A stretch of 8,829 bases of DNA from Eubacteriales Family XIII. Incertae Sedis bacterium (GCA_031269205.1 JAISZM010000140.1:1-8829); one strand, 5' to 3'; positions 1-6,760 are shown, counted from the first letter of the stretch. A program made the numbers and translations. Notes: generated from the letters alone by a model not told the origin.

Positions 1-23
1 ACCGGACGCCCACGCCCGCCGTG

Positions 24-37
24 TTCGAATCCCTCCT
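24..37 (+). repeat. Inverted copy of tRNA-Ser T-arm/acceptor sequence
   Basis: GTTCGAATCCCTCCT (23-37) is the exact reverse complement of 105-119, which lies in the T arm and acceptor stem of the tRNA-Ser gene. The bases upstream of it (CCGTG) do not pair with CCCTC to make a T-stem, so this is not an intact tRNA on the plus strand. It may be a tRNA relic or a trace of an old integration or rearrangement. The window edge prevents a decision. Confidence 0.4.
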
Positions 38-63
38 GCACGAACCCCGTAAAACTTAAATGC

Positions 64-91
64 GATAAATCCTGCTTATGCGAGATTTATC
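64..91 (-). terminator. Candidate terminator behind tRNA-Ser
   Basis: GATAAATC (64-71) and GATTTATC (84-91) form a perfect 8-bp stem, and the loop can close two more G-C pairs around TTAT. The hairpin begins 4 nt past the encoded CCA of the minus-strand tRNA. On that strand it is followed by ATTTAAGTTTTA, which is T-rich but not an uninterrupted T run. The stem is AT-rich, so it could equally be a processing signal or a weak terminator. Confidence 0.45.
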
Positions 92-95
92 TGTG

Positions 96-187
96 TGGCG
101 GAGAAGGAGGGATTCGAACCCTCGAACGAGTTACCCCGTTACGTGATTTCCAATCACGCGCCCTCGGCCGGACTAGGCGACTTCTCC
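96..187 (-). tRNA. tRNA-Ser (anticodon GGA)
   Basis: Read on the minus strand, the 7-bp acceptor stem GGAGAAG/CTTCTCC closes at 181-187 and 100-106. It is followed by the discriminator G, typical of serine tRNAs, and an encoded CCA (96-98). The anticodon stem CGTGA/TCACG holds the loop TTGGAAA, giving anticodon GGA (149-151), which reads UCC and UCU. A long variable arm with AACG/CGTT pairing is the class II hallmark of serine, leucine and bacterial tyrosine tRNAs. The T arm GAGGG-TTCGAAT-CCCTC is perfect. All stems pair, so the gene looks functional. Confidence 0.97.
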
Positions 188-310
188 TTGTTTGATGTTC
201 GGTTTTGCAGGCCGAGCGCGCGCCGCGCTCTCGATTTTCCGCGCGTCGCCCGCTCGTTCTCCGCGTGACGCACACGCGCCATCTTTGCGATGTCCCAACC
301 CTGCCCTCCC

Positions 311-339
311 ATTATTTCATTTAACGGCGCGCGGGTCAA
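311..339 (-). promoter_or_regulatory. Sigma-70 promoter reading toward tRNA-Ser
   Basis: On the minus strand TTGACC (334-339) is followed after exactly 17 bp by AATAAT (311-316), each matching the consensus at 5 of 6 positions. Transcription would start near 304, about 115 nt before the mature tRNA 5' end, which would then need RNase P processing of a long leader. I see no convincing gene between the promoter and the tRNA, and no better box closer to it. The long leader lowers my confidence in the tRNA assignment but not in the boxes. Confidence 0.55.
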
Positions 340-391
340 GTGATAGCGCCTCTTACGCTAAAAAACAAAAAATTCTGTCTTTCCGTTTTGT

Positions 392-421
392 TGTTGACAC
401 AACATATTATAGTGTGCTAAT
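392..421 (+). promoter_or_regulatory. Promoter and -35 palindrome for first hydroxylase
   Basis: A perfect TTGACA (394-399) is followed after 16 bp by GCTAAT (416-421), preceded by TG in the extended -10 position (413-414). The -35 box lies inside the palindrome TGTTGacaCAACA (392-404). The string TGTTGACACAACAT here matches the minus-strand promoter of the second hydroxylase (6671-6688) except for a 3-nt insertion there. A regulator bound to this palindrome would cover the -35 box, which suggests repression. Start of transcription is predicted near 428, giving a leader of about 258 nt. Confidence 0.65.
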
Positions 422-544
422 TTTAAGACGTGTCATTGATACTCAGGGACATCGGTTGAAAATCGCCTCCGGGAGTTGCGCTAAGGTTTTCAATTAACAT
501 AAGATATGTTCCCGGTAACACCTACGGCGCGGGATTGACTCGCG

Positions 545-586
545 ACCCCCCGGAAAGACGGACGTGGTGACCGTCTCTGCGGGGGT
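545..586 (+). ncRNA. Two-tier hairpin in the leader
   Basis: The outer helix pairs 545-550 with 581-586 (ACCCCC/GGGGGT) and the inner helix pairs 556-561 with 571-576 (AGACGG/CCGTCT), all Watson-Crick. They are separated by an asymmetric internal loop (CGGAA opposite CTGC), and the apical loop is ACGTGGTGA. Twelve perfect pairs round an internal loop exceed what an ordinary leader needs, which suggests a folded regulatory RNA. The ligand or partner is unknown. Confidence 0.45.
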
Positions 587-672
587 ACGGAGATTCTTGG
601 CGGTACGGCAAATCTGTTTCTCTATGCGGTTTAACCTCATTCACTATCGGCGGAATTGAAAGGATCATCTTA

Positions 673-680
673 AAAGGAGA
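673..680 (+). promoter_or_regulatory. Ribosome binding site of first hydroxylase
   Basis: AAAGGAGA ends 5 nt before the ATG at 686. It fixes that start codon, which also gives the same N-terminal spacing to the first cluster cysteine as in D. gigas MOP (offset +2). Confidence 0.85.
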
Positions 681-685
681 ACCCC

Positions 686-3565
686 ATGAAACTACGAAAA
701 ATGACGCTTAACATCAACGGAGTCGACAGAATGTTTGTCTGCGACCCGGAGCGGGACACGCTCGCGACGACGCTCAGGCGCATCGGGCTGACGAGCGTGA
801 AGATAGGTTGCGGCGTGGGCGTCTGCGGGTCGTGTTCCGTCATCTTGGACGGCAAGGTGATACGCTCGTGTACGCGCAAGATCAAGGCCGTCGAGGAGTA
901 CAGCGAGGTGACTACCGTCGAGGGCATCGGCACGCCGCAGCATCTGCACCCGTTGCAGGTGGCCTTCATGAACCGGGGCGCGATCCAGTGCGGATTCTGC
1001 ACGCCGGGAATGGTGGTGTCGGCCTATCAACTCCTGAAAGAAAACGCGAACCCGACGCCAGACGATATCCGGGAGTGGTTCACGAAGCACCGGAACATCT
1101 GCCGTTGCACGGGCTATCGCCAGATCGTCGACGCGGTGCTCGACGCGGCGGCCGTGCTGAGGGGTGAGAAGACGGTCGAGGACATCACCGTCAAGATGCC
1201 CGAGGACAAGAGGTATTACGGCAAGGGCGTCGTACGGCCGGCGGCTCTCGGCAAGGTGACGGGACTCACGGACTTCGGCGACGACATAGAACTGAAGATG
1301 CCGGACGGCACGCTGCACGCTGTCATGGTTCAGCCAAAACTGACGCACCATGCCAAAATTATTAAAATCAACACGGAAGAGGCCGAGCGGATGCCGGGCG
1401 TCTACAAGGTCGTCACGGCGGGGGACGTGAAGGGTTCGAACCGCCTGAACATGTTCCAGTTCCTGCCGCGTACGGACGAGGGAGCGGTCACCCCGACGCA
1501 CATCCTGCTCGCCGAGGATAAGATATTCAACTACGGCGACGTCATAGCGCTCGTCGTCGCGGACACGAAGACGCGCGCGCGCGAAGCGGCGGCGAAGGTC
1601 ACGATGGAATACGAGCAGCTTCCCGAGATGCTGAACTACCTCGACGCGGCCGCGCCCGGCGCGGTGCGCGTCCACGAGGAGCACCCGAACGTCTGGAGCG
1701 TACAGCCGACGATTAAAGGCGAGCCGGACATAAACGGACTCATGGAGAAGGCGCCCTACGTCGTCGAGGGCAGTTTCCACTCGACGCGCGAACCGCACAT
1801 GCCCATCGAGGGCGATACGGTGCAGGCCTACCTGGACGAGGACGGTCTGCTCACGGTTCACTGCAAGGCCATGGCCATCTACGCGAACATCGGCGACATC
1901 GCCGCGGCCACGGGTGTGCCGGAGGAGAAGGTGCGCGTCGTGGAGAATCCGACGGGCGGCACCTTCGGCTGGGGTATCGCGGGCGCGACCTACAGTCTCG
2001 CGGCCATAGCGTGTCTCGCCTGCGACGAGCTTCCTGTCGCGCTGTCGATGACGTGGGCCGAGTTCCAGGCCTTCAGCGGCAAGCGCGCGCCGTCGTACAC
2101 GAACGGCCGGCTCGCCTGCGACGAGGACGGCAGGATCATCGCGGCCGAGTGGGACAACGGCCTCGACCACGGCGCCTACGACGAGCTCGGCGACGACCTC
2201 ACGACGAGGATCGCGCGCTTCATGTTCTTCCCCTACAAGGTTCCGAACTGCCGCGGCGTGTCGCGCGTCGCGACGACGAACCACAGTTTCGGCACGGCCT
2301 ACCGCGGCTACGGCTCGCCGCAGGCCTACACCTGTTCTGAGGCGCTCATGGACATGATGGCCGAGAAGACGGGCATCGACCGGTGGGAGCTGCGCTGGCG
2401 CAACATCTGCCGTCCGGGCGATATCAACATCAACGGCTACGAGTTCCCGCACTATCCCGAGGAAGAGGTCATGAAGACCATGAAGCCGCTGTACGACAAG
2501 GCGGTCGCCGACGCGAAGGCGCGCAACGAGGAATCGGCCGCGTCGGGCGGCAAGTTGCGCTACGGCGTCGGCCTCGTATGGGGCGGTTATAATGTAACAG
2601 AGGGTACAGCCGACCAATGCACCGTCGCGATAGAACTTGCTCCGGATAACACCTTCATCAAGTACGACACCTGGCAGGATCAGGGTCAGGGCGGCGACAT
2701 CGGTTCTCTCATGGTGACGCTCGAAGCTCTGCGCGTGGTGTTCGGGGACAAGCGCGTCATAGACAAGGACGACGTGAAGCTCATCCAAAACGACAGCAAA
2801 TACTGTCCGGATCACGGCGCGACGGCGTCGAGCCGCAGCCACTTCATGAACGGCATTTCATCGAAGGGCGCCGCGGATAAGCTGTTCGAGGCCATGAGCA
2901 AGCCCGACGGCTCGCTGCGCACCTACGACGAGATGGTCGCCGAGGGCATCCCGACGAAGTACGAGAACCAGTTCCTGAACGAGGAGTTCGGCACGCTCGC
3001 GGACCTCGACCCGAACACGGGCGTGGGCAACCCGACGCCCGACTTCACGTACGCGATGTTCCTCGCCGAGGTCGCGGTGGACACGGAGACGGGCAAGACG
3101 ACCGTACTCGGCATGAGAAGCGTCGCGGACGTCGGCGTCGTCGGCAACATCGAGGCGGTCAACGGCCAGGTCTTCGGCGGCATGTCGCACACGATAGGCT
3201 TCGCGCTCACGGAGAACTACGACGACGTGAAGAAGCACAACAATCCGCTCGGCGGGGGCATACCGACGGCGAACGACGTGCCCTACGACATCACCGTCGA
3301 CTACCTCGAGATACCGCGCAAGCAGAACCCCTTCGGGTCGTCAGGCGCGTCCGAGGCCTTCCAGTCGAGCGGCCATATGGCCGTCGTCGGGGGCATCGCG
3401 GACGCCGTGGGCGTGCGCGTCTACGAGCTGCCCGCGACGCCGGATAAGGTCAAGGCGGGCATCGAGACGCTCGCAGCGGGCGGCAAGATCGAACCGCCGG
3501 AGAAATACTTCCTCGGCTCGGACTTCGACGAGCTGATCGAGGATATTCGGAACAATCCGGTTTAG
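686..3565 (+). CDS. MOP-type molybdenum hydroxylase, paralogue A
   Basis: Member of the xanthine dehydrogenase/aldehyde oxidase family, 959 residues, closest in plan to the 907-residue Desulfovibrio gigas aldehyde oxidoreductase (MOP). Residues about 5-80 form a plant-type [2Fe-2S] domain (C42, C47, C50, C62). About 86-160 form the second [2Fe-2S] domain with the QCGFC and CRC motifs (C102, C105, C139, C141). From about 190 onward lies the molybdopterin part, with GGTFG (424-428), AYRGYG, GQGGD and the catalytic base E890 in GASEAF. The chain has no FAD domain and no export signal, so it is probably cytoplasmic and gives electrons to a separate carrier. The substrate (aldehyde, purine or other N-heterocycle) cannot be told. 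About 47 residues follow the point where MOP ends. It is convergent with its paralogue at 3682-6549. Confidence 0.93.
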   Translation: MKLRKMTLNINGVDRMFVCDPERDTLATTLRRIGLTSVKIGCGVGVCGSCSVILDGKVIRSCTRKIKAVEEYSEVTTVEGIGTPQHLHPLQVAFMNRGAIQCGFCTPGMVVSAYQLLKENANPTPDDIREWFTKHRNICRCTGYRQIVDAVLDAAAVLRGEKTVEDITVKMPEDKRYYGKGVVRPAALGKVTGLTDFGDDIELKMPDGTLHAVMVQPKLTHHAKIIKINTEEAERMPGVYKVVTAGDVKGSNRLNMFQFLPRTDEGAVTPTHILLAEDKIFNYGDVIALVVADTKTRAREAAAKVTMEYEQLPEMLNYLDAAAPGAVRVHEEHPNVWSVQPTIKGEPDINGLMEKAPYVVEGSFHSTREPHMPIEGDTVQAYLDEDGLLTVHCKAMAIYANIGDIAAATGVPEEKVRVVENPTGGTFGWGIAGATYSLAAIACLACDELPVALSMTWAEFQAFSGKRAPSYTNGRLACDEDGRIIAAEWDNGLDHGAYDELGDDLTTRIARFMFFPYKVPNCRGVSRVATTNHSFGTAYRGYGSPQAYTCSEALMDMMAEKTGIDRWELRWRNICRPGDININGYEFPHYPEEEVMKTMKPLYDKAVADAKARNEESAASGGKLRYGVGLVWGGYNVTEGTADQCTVAIELAPDNTFIKYDTWQDQGQGGDIGSLMVTLEALRVVFGDKRVIDKDDVKLIQNDSKYCPDHGATASSRSHFMNGISSKGAADKLFEAMSKPDGSLRTYDEMVAEGIPTKYENQFLNEEFGTLADLDPNTGVGNPTPDFTYAMFLAEVAVDTETGKTTVLGMRSVADVGVVGNIEAVNGQVFGGMSHTIGFALTENYDDVKKHNNPLGGGIPTANDVPYDITVDYLEIPRKQNPFGSSGASEAFQSSGHMAVVGGIADAVGVRVYELPATPDKVKAGIETLAAGGKIEPPEKYFLGSDFDELIEDIRNNPV

Positions 3566-3624
3566 GAATCGACGAGCGAGCCGGCAAGGCGCGTCGCAAA
3601 TAGAAAAAGAAAGACAGAAACGAC

Positions 3625-3662
3625 GGCGTCCGCCGCGCAAAGCGCGGCGGACGCCTTTCTTT
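3625..3662 (+). terminator. Bidirectional intrinsic terminator between the hydroxylases
   Basis: A perfect 14-bp, very GC-rich stem (3625-3638 with 3642-3655) closes an AAA loop and is followed by TTTCTTT. On the minus strand the same stem is followed by a T-rich stretch (complement of the A-rich 3601-3620), so it can stop both convergent transcripts. The two coding ends are only 116 bp apart, and the hairpin lies near the middle. Confidence 0.9.
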
Positions 3663-3681
3663 AATCTACAGGCTCGTCCGC

Positions 3682-6549
3682 TCAATAGGACACGGGATTG
3701 GCCTTGATCCTCTCAAGTTCTTCGACAAAATCCGAACCCAAGAAATACTTCTCCGGCGGTTCAACCTTCCCTCCGGACGCAATGACCTCGAGTCCGGCCT
3801 TGACCTTATCCGGTGTCGCCGGAAGCTCGTAGATACGCACTCCCGTCGCGTCGTTTATCGCGTTGAGGACGGCGACGTGGGCGCTCGTCTGGAACACCTC
3901 CGACGCGCCGGTCGAACCCCACGGCCCGTGCGGGCGCGGATTCTCGAGCGCTATCAAGTTGAGATCGTCCGGTATATCCGTCGCGTAGGCTATGCCGCAC
4001 TTGGCCATGTTGTTGTGCACCTTGACGTCGCGGTAGTCCTCCTGCAGGGCGAAACCTATGCAGTGCGCAAGGCCGCTGTACGCCTGTCCCTCCACCGCCT
4101 GAATGTTGCCGATCACGCCGACATCGTATACGCAGGTGACCTTGAGCACCTCGGTCTTCCCCGTCTCCGTGTCCACGGCCGCCTCACAGCAGTAGAAAGC
4201 GTAGTTGTACGAAGCGGCGGGATTCCCTTGACCCGTGTTCGGATCGAGCGGGTGCAGGTTGAACTCCGTATTGTCCTGCGTCCCGAAGTATTTGACCTCC
4301 TTGCCATCCGCTATCATCTCGTCGTACGTGCGGTATGTGCCGTCGGGCTTTTTCATCGCTTCGAGAAGCGCCTCCGCGGCCTTTTTCGTGGCAAGCCCGT
4401 TCATCAGGTGCGAACGGCTTCCGGCGGAAAGTCCGCTGTCGGGACAGAGGCTCGTGTCACTCTGAACGATGCGAATGTCGTTCTCGGTCAGACCGAGCGG
4501 CTGCAGCGCCTCAAGGGTGACCATGAGGGAGCCGACATCGCCGCCCTGTCCGAGATCCTGCCACGTATCGTATTTGGCTATCTTGCCGCTAGGCAGCAAC
4601 TCGAGCGCGACCGTCGCCATATCGTAGGGCACGTCGGAGCAATTATAGCCGCCCCAAGCGAGGCCGACGCCGTAACGCGTCTTGCCGCCCGACGCGGCCG
4701 CTTCCTCGTTGCGCGCCTTCGTATCGGCGACCGCCTTCTCGTATATCGGCTCCATCGTATCCATGATCTGCTCGCACGGAGGCTGTTCGAAGGGATAGCC
4801 GTTCAGGTTGATGTCGCCGGGCTTCGCTATGTTCCTGCGGCGGAACTCGAACTTGTCAATGCCCATCTTCTCCGCCATCATGTCCACGAGCGCCTCCGAC
4901 ATCGTATAGGCCTGAGGCGCGCCGTAGCCGCGGTAAGCCGTGCCGAACCCGTGGTTCGTGATCCCGGCGCGCGTGAGACCGAGCGCCTTCGGCACGACGT
5001 AGGGATAGTAGGCAAAGCGTATCATGCGGTTGATGAGGTCGGCGCCGAGTTCCGTATAGGCGCCGTGGTCGATGCCGAAATCCATCTCCGCGGCGACGAT
5101 CCTGCCGTCCTTGTCCGCGGCGAGACGCCCGTTGGAATAGCTCGCCGCGCGCTTGCCGCTGAAATGCAGAAACTCCTCCCACGTCATAGACAGTGCCACG
5201 GGGCGTTCCGTCACGACCGCCGCTATCGCCGCCATGGAGAACGCGGCCGCCGTACACGACCATCCGAAACTCGCGCCCGTCGGGTTCATTATGACGCGGC
5301 ACTTGTCCATATCGACGCCTGCGGCCTGCGCGATGTCGCCCCTGTTCCAGTAGGCGGCCTGCGTCTTACAATGCACGTTGAGGACGCCCTCGTCGTCAAA
5401 GTAGGCCTCGACGGGATCCCCCTCTATGGACATATGCGGCTCGCGCGTCGAATAGAAACTTCCCTCGACGACGTGATCGGCGTTATCTATATCGGCCTGG
5501 ATATCCTCGATGTCGCCGCCCTTGAACAGAGGCCAGTAGGAATAGATATTCGAAGTGCTCTCGTGTATGCGCATAGCGTCCGGCGCGACGGCTTCGAGGT
5601 AGTCGGTGTATTCCGGCAGCTGCTCAATCTCGACCTTCACCTTGGCCGCGGCGTCGCGGGCAGCTTCCTTGCTGTCCGCCGCCACAAGCGCCACGATGTC
5701 CCCGTACATGACGATCTTGTCGACGGAGATGATATGACGTCTGGCTTGAACTCCCGTGCTGCGCGGACTGCCGACGAATAGATCCATCATATTGCTGCCC
5801 TTGACGTCCTTCGCCGTGATGACCTTGAACACGCCGGGCATCCGTTCGGCCTCGGAGAAATCTATATTCAGTATCTTCGCGTGGCTCGCAACCCTGGGCT
5901 GCACCGGAACCACATGTAGCGTCCCGGCCGGCATCTTCAGCTCGATATCGTCGCCGTAGTCGGCGACGCCGCAAGCCTTGGCGGGTCCGGACGGACGGCC
6001 GACGGCCTTACCGTAGCTGCTCACATCCCCCTTCACGGAATACTGGATGTCCTCCAGCGTTTTCTCGCCGCGCATGACGGCGGCCGCGTCCATGACCGCG
6101 TCGGTGATCTGCTGGTAGCCCGTACAGCGGCAGACGTTCCGGTGCTTCACGAACCATTGCCTGACCTCCTCGCGCGTCGGCGATGGATTCTCCTTCAGAA
6201 GCTGGTACGTGGAAACCACAAAACCCGGCACGCAGTACCCGCAGTGGACGGCGCCCGCGGCGATCCACGCGGACTGTATCGGGTGCATGTTCATGGGATT
6301 GCCGATACCCTCCACCGTTATGATCTCGCTGTACTCTTCCACCGCGCTGATCTTGCGCACGCACGAGCGAATCACCTTACCGTTCAGAATGACCGAACAC
6401 GCGCCGCATATGCCGACGCCGCAACCGATCTTGAGTCCGGTCAGCCCGATGCGCCTCAATACGTCCGCGAGCGTATCGCGGGCGGGGTTGACTATGACGG
6501 TTCTGTCAGCTCCATTGATGTGCAGGGTGAGTTTCTTACAAGTTATCAT
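3682..6549 (-). CDS. MOP-type molybdenum hydroxylase, paralogue B
   Basis: Paralogue of the 686-3565 product, 955 residues, aligning along its whole length with only short indels and roughly three residues in five alike by eye. Both [2Fe-2S] sites are complete (C43, C48, C51, C63; C103, C106, C140, C142), AYRGYG and GQGGD are kept, and the catalytic glutamate is E884 in GASEVF. Two normally conserved cofactor-side motifs differ: the second-cluster motif reads HCGYC instead of QCGFC (H102), and the first molybdopterin loop reads GASFG instead of GGTFG (A426). It also carries more cysteines, including a CC pair. The differences suggest another substrate or redox tuning, not loss of function. 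A strong AGGAGG (6558-6563) 8 nt upstream supports the ATG at 6549. It is divergent from the regulator at 6876. Confidence 0.93.
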   Translation of the reverse strand: MITCKKLTLHINGADRTVIVNPARDTLADVLRRIGLTGLKIGCGVGICGACSVILNGKVIRSCVRKISAVEEYSEIITVEGIGNPMNMHPIQSAWIAAGAVHCGYCVPGFVVSTYQLLKENPSPTREEVRQWFVKHRNVCRCTGYQQITDAVMDAAAVMRGEKTLEDIQYSVKGDVSSYGKAVGRPSGPAKACGVADYGDDIELKMPAGTLHVVPVQPRVASHAKILNIDFSEAERMPGVFKVITAKDVKGSNMMDLFVGSPRSTGVQARRHIISVDKIVMYGDIVALVAADSKEAARDAAAKVKVEIEQLPEYTDYLEAVAPDAMRIHESTSNIYSYWPLFKGGDIEDIQADIDNADHVVEGSFYSTREPHMSIEGDPVEAYFDDEGVLNVHCKTQAAYWNRGDIAQAAGVDMDKCRVIMNPTGASFGWSCTAAAFSMAAIAAVVTERPVALSMTWEEFLHFSGKRAASYSNGRLAADKDGRIVAAEMDFGIDHGAYTELGADLINRMIRFAYYPYVVPKALGLTRAGITNHGFGTAYRGYGAPQAYTMSEALVDMMAEKMGIDKFEFRRRNIAKPGDINLNGYPFEQPPCEQIMDTMEPIYEKAVADTKARNEEAAASGGKTRYGVGLAWGGYNCSDVPYDMATVALELLPSGKIAKYDTWQDLGQGGDVGSLMVTLEALQPLGLTENDIRIVQSDTSLCPDSGLSAGSRSHLMNGLATKKAAEALLEAMKKPDGTYRTYDEMIADGKEVKYFGTQDNTEFNLHPLDPNTGQGNPAASYNYAFYCCEAAVDTETGKTEVLKVTCVYDVGVIGNIQAVEGQAYSGLAHCIGFALQEDYRDVKVHNNMAKCGIAYATDIPDDLNLIALENPRPHGPWGSTGASEVFQTSAHVAVLNAINDATGVRIYELPATPDKVKAGLEVIASGGKVEPPEKYFLGSDFVEELERIKANPVSY

Positions 6550-6650
6550 CTTAAATTCCTCCTCCGTAAAGCACTAGAAAAGAGACGCCGTGCAGCTCAT
6601 CTCCGGTAAAATGAATGGGTCGATCCGCTTCGTCCGGATGCGAACATCCC
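6550..6650 (-). promoter_or_regulatory. Leader of paralogue B with alternative hairpins
   Basis: The predicted transcript starts near 6650, so the stem GGATG-TTCG-CATCC (6636-6649) would stand at the very 5' end. A second stem, ATCCG-N7-CGGAT (6623-6639), uses some of the same bases, so the two cannot form together. The leader ends in a strong AGGAGG (6558-6563). The stems are short (5 bp), so they may only protect the 5' end. No link to a ligand can be claimed. Confidence 0.35.
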
Positions 6651-6656
6651 GCATAA

Positions 6657-6688
6657 ATCTTAATATAGGAATGTTGTCGTGTCAACAT
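6657..6688 (-). promoter_or_regulatory. Promoter and palindrome for paralogue B
   Basis: On the minus strand a perfect TTGACA (6680-6685) is followed after 17 bp by TAAGAT (6657-6662). The -35 box lies inside the palindrome ATGTTGtcgtgtCAACAT (plus-strand reading, 6671-6688). The same TGTTGACAC...AACAT string occurs at the promoter of paralogue A. The regulator gene reads away from this site on the other side, so the palindrome is the best candidate operator for that regulator. Confidence 0.7.
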
Positions 6689-6705
6689 TTTTCTGCGTTC
6701 ATCAT

Positions 6706-6725
6706 GGAATACCTTGAAGTATTCC
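6706..6725. repeat. 20-bp palindrome in the divergent region
   Basis: GGAATACCTTGAAGTATTCC has perfect 7-bp arms round a 6-bp centre. It lies between the two divergent transcription units, well away from start codons, so a protein-binding site is more likely than a terminator. Its right arm contains the first of the TATTC units described at 6720-6760. Confidence 0.5.
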
Positions 6726-6760
6726 GTAACTATTCAGTGGTTAAATCGAAACTATTCAGT
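6720..6760 (+). repeat. Helically phased TATTC repeats
   Basis: TATTC begins at 6720, 6731 and 6753, which is intervals of 11 and 22 bp, or one and two helical turns. The last two copies are part of an exact 11-nt direct repeat AACTATTCAGT (6728-6738 and 6750-6760). Equal phasing on one DNA face is typical of sites for several protomers of an activator or repressor. They lie about 70-115 bp upstream of the -10 box of the regulator gene. Confidence 0.5.

Larger units (their letters stand above)
428..685 (+). promoter_or_regulatory. Long structured 5' leader of first hydroxylase
   Basis: This gene-free stretch of about 258 nt contains a series of predicted helices: TTGAAAA/TTTTCAA (456-462 with 487-493), the palindrome AACATAagaTATGTT (496-510), TCCCG/CGGGA (510-514 with 530-534), and a two-part hairpin at 545-586. 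The two-part hairpin has ACCCCC/GGGGGT outside and AGACGG/CCGTCT inside, both perfect. GGTACGG occurs twice (584-590 and 602-608). No run of T follows the last helix, so a transcription attenuator is not evident. I cannot match it to a riboswitch class. A molybdenum-cofactor riboswitch would suit the downstream enzyme, but I do not see its conserved core. Confidence 0.5.

Noticed and set aside
1..50. Possible 3' part of a plus-strand tRNA (TTCGAAT loop with a plausible acceptor end)
   Set aside because: The T-stem does not pair (CCGTG against CCCTC) and there is no CCA, so an intact tRNA is not supported.
192..497. 101-codon open frame between tRNA and paralogue A
   Set aside because: No Shine-Dalgarno, crosses the divergent promoter region, and the product resembles nothing I recognise.
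624..659. 11-codon upstream ORF in leader A (a leader peptide)
   Set aside because: No ribosome binding site precedes it and there is no regulatory codon run or attenuator behind it.
2588..2593. Internal TATAAT in paralogue A as a promoter
   Set aside because: No -35 box at a proper distance, and no gene starts downstream within reach.
692..2842. Very long minus-strand open frame inside paralogue A
   Set aside because: Arg/Val/Ala-rich composition with no recognisable domain, no ribosome site, and complete overlap with a clear gene; a GC-rich shadow frame.
3877..5781. Very long plus-strand open frame inside paralogue B
   Set aside because: Same reasons: shadow of a strongly supported gene, with low-complexity Arg/Val composition.
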